Shown in pieces: positions 1 to 4,887 of a DNA stretch of 8,201 nucleotides; position 1 is the stretch's first letter; every line of letters begins with the position of its first letter. The DNA comes from a bacterium (GTDB taxonomy: Bacteria > Vulcanimicrobiota > CADAWZ01), in NCBI GenBank assembly GCA_024409025.1, contig JAKSUM010000045.1, positions 1 to 8,201 on the forward strand, written 5' to 3'. Both the position numbers and the translations under genes were made by a program. Below the pieces are notes generated by a model. The model was not told where the DNA came from. It did no database searches and saw only the letters and a program-made list of their open reading frames with translations.

Positions 1-58
1 ACTTACAATATCTCGATGTGTTTGAGTATATTTGAACACATTTTGAGTAGCAGGACGT

Positions 59-148
59 ATGACAAAGCTTATAAACAGGATTCTCTGCTCTATCGGAGCC
101 GTGATGCTTGCCATCACGCTTATCGGATGTGGCGGCGGAGGAGAATAA
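59..148 (+). CDS. Very small predicted lipoprotein (29 aa), entericidin-like in size only
   Basis: A 29-residue ORF starts at ATG 59 and ends at TAA 146-148. The product is a complete lipoprotein signal peptide with almost nothing after it. The n-region has K3 and R7, a hydrophobic stretch runs from I8 to L21, and the lipobox is Leu-Ile-Gly-Cys at residues 21-24. The mature part is CGGGGE, six residues. A short Shine-Dalgarno AGGA lies at 52-55, rather close to the start (3 nt). A strong intrinsic terminator begins 12 nt after the stop, so the ORF fits a short transcript of its own. Known small bacterial lipoproteins such as entericidins have longer mature parts, and I see no sequence family match. 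Alternatives are a decayed gene or a chance ORF. Processing would need Lgt and signal peptidase II acting in the cytoplasmic membrane. Confidence 0.55.
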   Translation: MTKLINRILCSIGAVMLAITLIGCGGGGE

Positions 149-160
149 TTTCCAGTCATG

Positions 161-195
161 AATCCGGAGCCCTGAGCGGCTTCGGATTTTTTTTT
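161..195 (+). terminator. Intrinsic terminator after the small lipoprotein ORF
   Basis: An 11-bp stem pairs AATCCGGAGCC (161-171) with GGCTTCGGATT (178-188), with one G-U pair and a 6-nt loop (172-177). A run of T from 187 to 195 follows. This is a textbook Rho-independent terminator on the + strand, and it separates the upstream transcript from the tRNA promoter that starts 20 nt later. Confidence 0.9.
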
Positions 196-214
196 ATTTT
201 TTTAAAAAAAGCCC

Positions 215-243
215 TTGACAAATCATTTCTTTTGATGTATTAT
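215..243 (+). promoter_or_regulatory. Promoter of the tRNA cluster
   Basis: A perfect -35 box TTGACA (215-220) is followed by a 17-bp spacer and a -10 box TATTAT (238-243); an alternative -10, TATAAC, lies at 241-246. Transcription should start near 250, about 30 nt before the first tRNA. This is a strong sigma-70 type promoter, as expected for stable RNA. Confidence 0.85.
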
Positions 244-281
244 AACACCACGCTAAGACACCAGCGTAAAACACATAGGAT

Positions 282-357
282 GCGGGGATAGCTCAGTTGG
301 TAGAGCGCTAGCCTTCCAAGCTGGATGTTGCGGGTTCGAGCCCCGTTCCCCGCTCCA
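282..357 (+). tRNA. tRNA-Gly(UCC)
   Basis: A full cloverleaf of 76 nt is present. The acceptor stem pairs GCGGGGA with TCCCCGC, the D-arm has GCTC/GAGC, and the T-arm has GCGGG-TTCGAGC-CCCGT. The anticodon loop CTTCCAA gives anticodon TCC, reading GGA and GGG. The discriminator is T354 and the 3' CCA is encoded (355-357). It is the first gene of the cluster; Gly(UCC) then Thr(GGU) upstream of tuf is the order also known from E. coli glyT-thrT-tufB. Confidence 0.96.
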
Positions 358-406
358 CCACATACGACATTATCTGGAGATATGGGACTTTGCGACTGTG
401 TCTGAT

Positions 407-479
407 GCTGGGGTAGCTCAGTAGGTAGAGCACATCCTTGGTAAGGATGAGGTCGACGGTTCAATCCCGTTCCCCAGCT
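407..479 (+). tRNA. tRNA-Thr(GGU)
   Basis: The cloverleaf has acceptor stem GCTGGGG (407-413) pairing perfectly with CCCCAGC (472-478), D-arm GCTC/GAGC, anticodon stem CATCC/GGATG and T-arm GACGG-TTCAATC-CCGTT. The anticodon loop TTGGTAA gives anticodon GGT, reading ACC and ACU. The discriminator is T479. CCA is not encoded, since a T-run follows directly, so a CCA-adding enzyme is needed. It lies about 50 nt after tRNA-Gly in the same transcript. Confidence 0.95.
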
Positions 480-499
480 TTTTTAATTTCATACGATAT

Positions 500-572
500 G
501 CGCTTGTAGATCAACGGATAGAGCGGTGGACTCCTAAGCCAAGGGTTGGAGGTTCGATTCCTCTCAAGCGCG
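500..572 (+). tRNA. tRNA-Arg(CCU)
   Basis: The acceptor stem pairs GCGCTTG (500-506) with CAAGCGC (565-571), with discriminator G572. The T-arm is GGAGG-TTCGATT-CCTCT. The anticodon loop CTCCTAA (531-537) gives anticodon CCT, reading AGG. The anticodon stem GTGGA/GCCAA has mismatches at both ends (G-A outermost, A-G next to the loop), and the D-stem GATC/GAGC has an A-G mismatch. CCA is not encoded; a run of seven T follows (573-579). The gene sits between the usual thrT position and tuf. Confidence 0.9.
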
Positions 573-600
573 TTTTTTTATGCCAAAAACAGGCAAAAAA

Positions 601-637
601 TAATCCGGGAGAAAAATCTTCCGGATTATATATTATT
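601..637 (+). terminator. Hairpin ending the tRNA cluster (probable terminator)
   Basis: A 12-bp stem pairs TAATCCGGGAGA (601-612) with TCTTCCGGATTA (617-628), with one G-U pair and an AAAA loop. The 3' side is TATATTATT rather than a clean T-run, so + strand termination may be partial. The A-run at 595-600 would give a good U-tract on the - strand, but no - strand gene runs into it. Confidence 0.6.
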
Positions 638-658
638 CAAAATATTCTCTTGATTCTC

Positions 659-687
659 TTGCTTTTTTTTTTAGATTGCTATATAAT
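659..687 (+). promoter_or_regulatory. Promoter of tuf
   Basis: A perfect -10 box TATAAT (682-687) has a TTGCTT -35 (659-664) at 17-bp spacing. The predicted start near 694 leaves a leader of about 80 nt before tuf. It lies downstream of the tRNA hairpin, so tuf can be expressed separately from the tRNAs. Confidence 0.75.
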
Positions 688-716
688 TGAAATGTTCAAG
701 TCTGTTTAGAACGAAT

Positions 717-746
717 ACAGCGAAAACGGAGCCGTTTCTGTTTTTT
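717..746 (+). promoter_or_regulatory. Terminator-like hairpin in the tuf leader
   Basis: An inverted repeat AAACG (724-728) / CGTTT (733-737) with loop GAGC extends through ACAG (717-720) / CTGT (738-741) across a 3-nt bulge, followed by a run of T (741-746). It lies between the tuf promoter and its ribosome binding site. It could act as a weak attenuator. The stem is short, so this is tentative. Confidence 0.3.
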
Positions 747-774
747 GACTGTTATTATTTTATGGAGGATTCAA

Positions 775-1968
775 ATGGCAAAACAGAAATTTGAAAGAAC
801 AAAACCCCATGTGAACATCGGCACGATCGGACACGTCGATCATGGCAAAACGACTCTTACGGCAGCTATAACAATGACCCTCGCAAAGAAGGGACTTGCA
901 AAGGCTCTCGACGTTGATAATATTGATAACGCTCCTGAAGAAAAGGAGAGAGGTATAACGATCGCTATCTGCCACGCAGAGTACGAGACCGAATCCAGAC
1001 ACTATGCTCACGTAGACTGCCCTGGACACGCCGATTACATCAAGAACATGATCACCGGCGCAGCTCAGATGGACGGAGCCATCCTCGTAGTATCAGCCGC
1101 TGACGGCCCGATGCCCCAGACCCGCGAGCATATCCTTCTTGCCCGCCAGGTAAACGTTCCTTACATCGTCGTATTCCTCAACAAGTGCGACATGGTTGAC
1201 GACCCCGAGCTTATCGACCTCGTAGAGCTCGAAGTCAGAGAGCTCCTCAGCTCCTATGACTTCCCCGGCGATGATATTCCGATCATCAGAGGTTCAGCTC
1301 TCCAGGTAGTCGAAGGCAACTCCGATCCTAAGTGGGAACAGGCTATACTCGATCTTTGCGACGCTGTAGACTCATACATTCCCCTTCCGGAAAGACCCGT
1401 TGACAAACCCTTCCTTATGCCTGTTGAAGACGTATTCACAATCACCGGCAGAGGCACAGTTGCCACTGGTAGAGTTGAGAGAGGCCTCATAAAGGTCGGC
1501 GAAGAAGTCGAGCTCGTAGGATTCATAGAGAAGCCCAGAAAACTCGTCGTAACCGGCGTTGAAATGTTCAGAAAGATCCTCGACGAAGGCCGCGCTGGCG
1601 ACAACGTTGGACTCCTTCTCCGTGGTATTGACAGAAAAGACATCGAAAGAGGTCAGGTTCTCGCAAAAGTCGGATCAATCAAGGCCCACACCAAGTTCAA
1701 AGCTGAAGTATACGTTCTCTCCAAAGAAGAAGGCGGACGTCATACTCCTTTCTTCAATGGCTACAGACCTCAGTTCTACTTCAGAACAACCGACATCACC
1801 GGTTCAATCAAGCTTCCTGAAGGCGTAGAGATGATCATGCCTGGCGACAACGTGACCATGGCTGTCGAGCTCATCACTCCTATGGCTCTCGAGAAGAACC
1901 TCAGATTTGCTATCCGTGAAGGCGGCAGAACTGTAGGCGCCGGCGTCGTTTCCGAAATCGAAGAGTAA
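775..1968 (+). CDS. tuf: Elongation factor Tu
   Basis: EF-Tu is the GTPase that delivers aminoacyl-tRNA to the ribosomal A site. The product is 397 residues, the usual length. In order are G1 GHVDHGKT (19-26), G2 RGITI (59-63), G3 DCPGH (81-85) with the catalytic His85, G4 NKCD (136-139) and G5 SAL (174-176). The two beta-barrel domains follow, ending [16 protein letters not shown]. The start at ATG 775 is chosen because [20 protein letters not shown] is the family N-terminus and GGAGG (764-768) lies 6 nt upstream; an in-frame extension to 745 would run through that site. The segment after RGITI reads AICHAEYET, where most bacterial EF-Tu have NTxHVEYxT. Its own promoter and leader lie upstream, and two hairpins lie downstream. 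Confidence 0.98.
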   Translation: MAKQKFERTKPHVNIGTIGHVDHGKTTLTAAITMTLAKKGLAKALDVDNIDNAPEEKERGITIAICHAEYETESRHYAHVDCPGHADYIKNMITGAAQMDGAILVVSAADGPMPQTREHILLARQVNVPYIVVFLNKCDMVDDPELIDLVELEVRELLSSYDFPGDDIPIIRGSALQVVEGNSDPKWEQAILDLCDAVDSYIPLPERPVDKPFLMPVEDVFTITGRGTVATGRVERGLIKVGEEVELVGFIEKPRKLVVTGVEMFRKILDEGRAGDNVGLLLRGIDRKDIERGQVLAKVGSIKAHTKFKAEVYVLSKEEGGRHTPFFNGYRPQFYFRTTDITGSIKLPEGVEMIMPGDNVTMAVELITPMALEKNLRFAIREGGRTVGAGVVSEIEE

Positions 1969-1992
1969 TTTTCTGTAATCAAGCTTAGCATG

Positions 1993-2018
1993 TCCCGAAG
2001 TCTGTAATGCCTTCGGGA
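1993..2018 (+). terminator. Hairpin after tuf (possible terminator)
   Basis: A perfect 8-bp stem TCCCGAAG (1993-2000) / CTTCGGGA (2011-2018) with a 10-nt loop starts 25 nt after the tuf stop. Only TTTG follows, so there is no proper U-tract. It may protect the tuf mRNA 3' end or act together with the next hairpin. Confidence 0.4.
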
Positions 2019-2042
2019 TTTGCATGATCAGAAAAAATATTC

Positions 2043-2063
2043 AGGCTCCTTTTTTGGGAGCCT
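2043..2063 (+). terminator. Second hairpin after tuf with a T-rich loop
   Basis: The stem AGGCTCC (2043-2049) / GGAGCCT (2057-2063) is perfect, with loop TTTTTTG. The Ts are in the loop, not after the stem, so this is not a standard + strand terminator. On the - strand the stem is followed by GAATATTTTTTC, a mediocre U-tract. Direction and role are uncertain. Confidence 0.35.
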
Positions 2064-2136
2064 TCATTAGATCCTTGAACGATAAAAGGCTGGCCATATG
2101 CTTGCCCTGCAGGACAGGGGGTATATAGCCGTCAAA

Positions 2137-2165
2137 TTGATAAAATTCATAGTCAATTGTATTAC
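2137..2165 (+). promoter_or_regulatory. Probable promoter of the rpmG-secE-nusG-rplK-rplA operon
   Basis: TTGATA (2137-2142) and TATTAC (2160-2165) are spaced by 17 bp. Transcription would start near 2172, giving a leader of about 130 nt before rpmG. The -10 box lies inside a perfect palindrome, suggesting regulated access. A weaker candidate, TTGAAC (2075-2080) with TATGCT (2097-2102), lies further upstream. Confidence 0.55.
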
Positions 2166-2170
2166 AATTG
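2154..2170. promoter_or_regulatory. Perfect 17-bp palindrome over the -10 box (candidate operator)
   Basis: CAATTGTA (2154-2161) and TACAATTG (2163-2170) are exact reverse complements around a single central base (T2162). The palindrome fully covers the predicted -10 box, a typical place for a repressor site. No regulator can be named from the sequence; AT-rich palindromes can also arise by chance. Confidence 0.4.
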
Positions 2171-2302
2171 CAGGTGAAGAACCCGCCAAACCGGTACGCT
2201 TCAGGAGATTTCAGTCTCTGTGAAGCAGATTCGGAGCGGTTTACAAAGGATATTCGCCACAGCGCGTTTCACACTCTAATTCAGACAGTGAGGATTTAAA
2301 TT

Positions 2303-2467
2303 ATGGCCAAAAAGGAAAACCGCATCACTATCTCCTTGGCCTGCGGAGATTGCAAAAGAAAGAATTATTCAACCAGAAAGAACAGGCAGAATGATCCTGA
2401 TCGCATCTCGATCAACAAATACTGCCCCTTCTGCAAAAAGCATACAGCTCATAAGGAATCCAAATAG
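2303..2467 (+). CDS. rpmG: 50S ribosomal protein L33 (zinc-binding form)
   Basis: A 54-residue ORF too short for a typical length cutoff, running from ATG 2303 to TAG 2465-2467, with GAGG (2290-2293) 9 nt upstream. The product is a basic L33: [17 protein letters not shown] near the start and [20 protein letters not shown] at the end. Four cysteines in two CxxC pairs (C14/C17 and C41/C44) form the zinc ribbon of the metal-binding L33 class. The length is typical for the family (about 50-55). L33 binds 23S rRNA near the E site. It leads the rpmG-secE-nusG group, the usual order in many bacteria. Confidence 0.95.
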   Translation: MAKKENRITISLACGDCKRKNYSTRKNRQNDPDRISINKYCPFCKKHTAHKESK

Positions 2468-2573
2468 TAGCCCGATAGGATATATGGCAGGCGGCTCAAG
2501 GCATATTCTTACTTTTGGAATATTGCACTTTTCTTGATATCCGCTTTCTATTTGTTGAAAGGTTGTTGAAACT

Positions 2574-2903
2574 TTGGAAGACAAAGAATTAAAGAAGAAA
2601 AACAAGGCCGACAAACCTGAAAAGAGCTTAAAGAAGGACAAAAAGCTTTCAGTCGCTTCCGAAAAGACGGTTTCTAAAAATGCTCCTTCAAAATTTAATT
2701 TTGAAGAAACCAAGGAGAAGTTTAGAATTTGGTTTAAAGGCATACAGGCTGAATTAAAGAAGATTATATGGCCTACTAAGGACCAGCTTATCGCTTACAC
2801 GGTTGTCGTGCTTGTGACGCTGGTTACAACAGCCATATTTCTTTATGTTCTTGGTCATGCATGCTCTGTGCTTTTCGGACCGTTGGGGCTTGGCATAGCC
2901 TGA
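2574..2903 (+). CDS. secE: Preprotein translocase subunit SecE
   Basis: SecE stabilises SecY in the membrane channel for protein export. The product is 109 residues with a single predicted membrane helix (about 73-93), preceded by the family motif AELKKIIWPTKDQL (59-72), the amphipathic SecE signature. The first 55 residues are an unusual, very lysine-rich extension. The start is TTG 2574: the frame is open only from 2559, has no ATG or GTG upstream, and no internal Met precedes the SecE core. The only Shine-Dalgarno candidate is AAAGG (2558-2562), 11 nt upstream, which is long. The 106-nt gap after rpmG has no other gene, and nusG follows after 23 nt. Confidence 0.9.
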   Translation: MEDKELKKKNKADKPEKSLKKDKKLSVASEKTVSKNAPSKFNFEETKEKFRIWFKGIQAELKKIIWPTKDQLIAYTVVVLVTLVTTAIFLYVLGHACSVLFGPLGLGIA

Positions 2904-2926
2904 TCGGATTTTAAGGGATATTAATT

Positions 2927-3550
2927 ATGGCTGATAATGAAGATTTAATGGGCAAGCCTTTTGAAAATGCCGAACCAGCTGCAGAAAGCGGCAATAATGA
3001 TGAGCAGGCAAAGCCTGCTAAGAGATGGTACGTTGTGCATACCTATTCCGGTTACGAGAAGAAGGTAAGGGACAGCCTCATCAGAAGAATTGACTCTATG
3101 AACATGAGGGAGAAGATATTTGAAGTATTGGTCCCCGTGGAAACAGAGATAGAATTCAAAAACGGCAAGAAGAAGGAAGTCGAAAAAAAGCTTTATCCGG
3201 GATATGTGCTTGTTGAGATGATCATGGCCGATGATTCCTGGTATGTAGTAAGGAACACTTCCGGAGTAACCGGTTTCGTCGGTCCGTCAGGAGTAGACGC
3301 CAAGCCTGTTCCGCTTCCGGAAGATGAAGTAAAATTCATCCGTTCTCAGATGGGTCTTGAAGCTCCTTCAAGAGTAAGCCTCGATATAGAGGTAGGCCAG
3401 TCCGTCAACGTAATAAAAGGACCCTTTGAAGGATTCAAGGGCGTTGTTGATGAAGTTAGCATAGAAAGAGAAAAAATAAAAGCCCTTCTTACCATATTCG
3501 GAAGAGAAACTTCCGTTGAGTTGGATTTCAACCAGGTTGAGAAGGAATAA
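2927..3550 (+). CDS. nusG: Transcription termination/antitermination factor NusG
   Basis: NusG binds RNA polymerase to modulate pausing and Rho termination, and links transcription to the ribosome via S10. The product has 207 residues. An acidic, low-complexity N-terminal extension (1-31) precedes the NGN domain, which begins RWYVVHTYSGYEKKV (33-47). The KOW domain is C-terminal (from about residue 157), with GQSVNVIKGPFEGFKGVVDE. NusG is usually about 175-185 residues, so the extension accounts for the extra length. A good ribosome binding site AAGGGA (2913-2918) lies 8 nt before ATG 2927. It follows secE by 23 nt and precedes rplK by 13 nt, clearly co-transcribed. Confidence 0.97.
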   Translation: MADNEDLMGKPFENAEPAAESGNNDEQAKPAKRWYVVHTYSGYEKKVRDSLIRRIDSMNMREKIFEVLVPVETEIEFKNGKKKEVEKKLYPGYVLVEMIMADDSWYVVRNTSGVTGFVGPSGVDAKPVPLPEDEVKFIRSQMGLEAPSRVSLDIEVGQSVNVIKGPFEGFKGVVDEVSIEREKIKALLTIFGRETSVELDFNQVEKE

Positions 3551-3563
3551 TTGAGGTGTAATT

Positions 3564-3986
3564 ATGGCAAAGAAAGTCAAGGCTGTAGTAAAACTCCAGT
3601 GCCCAGCAGGAAAGGCCAATCCGGCTCCTCCGGTAGGACCTGCTCTTGGACAGCATGGCGTTAACATAATGGAATTCGTAAAGCAGTACAATGCCAGAAC
3701 TGCCAACCAGATTGGAATGGTAATACCTGCTGAGATCACCATTTATGAAGACAGAACATTCACATTCATAACAAAGACTCCTCCGGCATCCGCCCTCCTT
3801 ATAAAGGCCGCCGGAATTGAAAAAGGCTCAGGCAAGCCTAACACCAATAAGGTTGCAAAGATTACCAGAGCTCAGGTCGAAGAGATCGCCAAGATCAAGA
3901 TGCCCGACATCAATGCAAATGACATTGACGCTGCCATCAACATCATTGCTGGAACAGCAAGAAGCATGGGAATCGTAGTCGAGTAA
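3564..3986 (+). CDS. rplK: 50S ribosomal protein L11
   Basis: L11 binds the GTPase-associated centre of 23S rRNA and is needed for factor function and RelA activation. The 140-residue length matches the family (about 141). The N-terminal domain has the proline-rich signature [19 protein letters not shown] (14-32). The C-terminal RNA-binding domain ends in the conserved [18 protein letters not shown] 3564 is preceded by GAGGTG (3553-3558). It is tightly packed behind nusG (13 nt) and separated from rplA by a 92-nt structured leader. Confidence 0.98.
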   Translation: MAKKVKAVVKLQCPAGKANPAPPVGPALGQHGVNIMEFVKQYNARTANQIGMVIPAEITIYEDRTFTFITKTPPASALLIKAAGIEKGSGKPNTNKVAKITRAQVEEIAKIKMPDINANDIDAAINIIAGTARSMGIVVE

Positions 3987-3998
3987 TTTTCGAATTTT

Positions 3999-4015
3999 AT
4001 AAAAAATATTTTTAT
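3999..4015 (+). repeat. All-AT inverted repeat between rplK and rplA
   Basis: ATAAAAA (3999-4005) and TTTTTAT (4009-4015) are perfect inverted repeats around ATA. The hairpin starts 13 nt after the rplK stop. Its AT-only stem is weak. It could mark an mRNA processing point or simply be AT-rich spacer. Confidence 0.35.
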
Positions 4016-4072
4016 CCGGAATAGAGTCCGGAGACAGTGGGAGAGGCTTAAGCCTCGCTTTACCACAGGAGG
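4015..4072 (+). promoter_or_regulatory. Ribosomal-protein-type kink-turn leader covering the rplA ribosome binding site
   Basis: The apical hairpin is GAGGC (4043-4047) / GCCTC (4052-4056) with loop TTAA. Below it is an asymmetric loop (GA / GCTTTA), then GTGG (4037-4040) / CCAC (4063-4066), an A-A mismatch and C4035-G4068. Next comes an apparent kink-turn: a 3-nt bulge GGA (4030-4032) and tandem G-A, A-G pairs (GA 4033-4034 opposite GA 4069-4070), closed by CC (4028-4029) / GG (4071-4072). The 3' strand is the AGGAGG ribosome binding site (4067-4072), so folding would hide it. The shape and the GGAGAC and GCTTTA elements resemble the L10 (rplJ) leader; GTGGGAG and TACCAC also recall the 23S rRNA site of L1. 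TCCGGA at 4015-4020 can pair instead with 4027-4032, an alternative that would break the kink-turn. Ligand identity is inference. Confidence 0.6.
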
Positions 4073-4078
4073 TTTTTT

Positions 4079-4786
4079 ATGTCAAGAAAGACAAAAAGAA
4101 TAGCCGAGATCCTCAAAGGATACGATAAGCTTACATATTATTCAGTTCCTGAAGCAATAGATCTCGTTCTTAAGAACGCTTCAGCTAAGTTCAATGAGAC
4201 AATCGAGCTCCATATATATCTTGGAATCGACCCCAGAAAGAGCGATCAGAACGTAAGAGGAACAGTCGTTCTTCCTCACGGCACCGGCAAAGACGTAAAG
4301 ATTATTGCTTTCGTTAAAGCTGACAAGGAAAAAGAAGCCCTCGAAGCCGGAGCTGAAATCGCCGGAGCCGAAGATCTTATTGCCAAGGTCAAGGACGGAT
4401 TCACAGGATTTGATATCTGCGTTGCAACCCCTGACATGATGGGAATGCTCGGTAAAGGCCTCGGAAAAGTTCTCGGTCCCAAAATGCCTAACCCTAAGGC
4501 CGGAACCGTAACAAAGGAAATCGGAAAGACCGTTAAGGAACTCAAGCTCGGAAAGGTCCAGTACAGAGGCGACAAGCAGGGAACCCTGCATTCAGCCATA
4601 GGCAAAAAGGAATTCGGAGCCCAGAAGCTTGCTGAGAACCTTGCAGTTCTCCTCGATGCCGTAATAAAGGCAAAACCCGCAACAGCAAAGGGCACCTACC
4701 TCAAGAGCGTCACTCTTACCTCCACAATGGGACCCAGCGTAAGAATAGATCCTCTCAAGGTTCCTGCTTTCCTTCAGAATAAATAA
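4079..4786 (+). CDS. rplA: 50S ribosomal protein L1
   Basis: L1 forms the mobile stalk at the E site and in many bacteria also represses its own operon. The product is 235 residues, as usual (about 230-235). The N-terminus MSRKTKRIAEILKGYDK, the FNETIELHIYLGIDPRKSDQ strand (38-57) and VRGTVVLPHGTGK (59-71) belong to the RNA-binding domain I. Domain II (roughly 70-160) contains LGKVLGPKMPNPKAGTV (128-144), where other bacteria have LGPRGLMPNPK: two residues are missing. AGGAGG (4067-4072) lies 6 nt before ATG 4079 and is part of the leader structure. The gene is followed by a terminator, and rplJ is not next. Confidence 0.97.
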   Translation: MSRKTKRIAEILKGYDKLTYYSVPEAIDLVLKNASAKFNETIELHIYLGIDPRKSDQNVRGTVVLPHGTGKDVKIIAFVKADKEKEALEAGAEIAGAEDLIAKVKDGFTGFDICVATPDMMGMLGKGLGKVLGPKMPNPKAGTVTKEIGKTVKELKLGKVQYRGDKQGTLHSAIGKKEFGAQKLAENLAVLLDAVIKAKPATAKGTYLKSVTLTSTMGPSVRIDPLKVPAFLQNK

Positions 4787-4829
4787 TTGAACATGACTTT
4801 TAGAGCCAGACTGAGATAGGCTGGTTTTG

Positions 4830-4869
4830 AACGGGACTGTGTCTTTCTGATGCAGTCCCGTTTTTGTTT
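4830..4869 (+). terminator. Intrinsic terminator of the ribosomal protein operon
   Basis: A perfect 10-bp stem AACGGGACTG (4830-4839) / CAGTCCCGTT (4853-4862) with a 13-nt loop is followed by a T-rich tail (4861-4869). A weak CCAG/CTGG pairing precedes it (4806-4824). This marks the end of the rpmG-rplA operon and leaves only about 20 nt before the next start codon. Confidence 0.88.
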
Positions 4870-4887
4870 GTATTTAAGGTGCTGATT

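Larger units (their letters stand above)
1969..2302 (+). other. Non-coding interval between tuf and rpmG
   Basis: No gene is seen in these 334 bases. The interval holds two hairpins just after tuf, a short CCCTG/CAGGG hairpin (2105-2119), a promoter with a palindromic -10 region, and an untranslated leader of about 130 nt before rpmG. tRNA-Trp, which often lies near secE in other bacteria, is not recognisable here or in the rpmG-secE gap. Confidence 0.7.

Noticed and set aside
16..291. + strand open frame of 91 codons
   Set aside because: It runs through the terminator and the tRNA promoter, has no ribosome binding site, and overlaps the better supported 29-aa lipoprotein frame.
240..464. 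- strand open frame of 74 codons
   Set aside because: It lies antisense to tRNA-Gly and tRNA-Thr; such frames are common false gene calls over tRNA genes.
1254..1643. - strand open frame of 129 codons in tuf, and similar frames against rplA, nusG and rplK
   Set aside because: These are shadows of strongly biased ribosomal-class genes on the + strand, without ribosome binding sites of their own.
1969..2573. tRNA-Trp near secE
   Set aside because: Often present in this position in other bacteria; I looked for a CCA anticodon loop and a TTCGA-type T-loop in 1969-2302 and 2468-2573 and found none.
2369..2743. - strand open frame overlapping rpmG and secE
   Set aside because: It overlaps two well supported genes and has no family resemblance.
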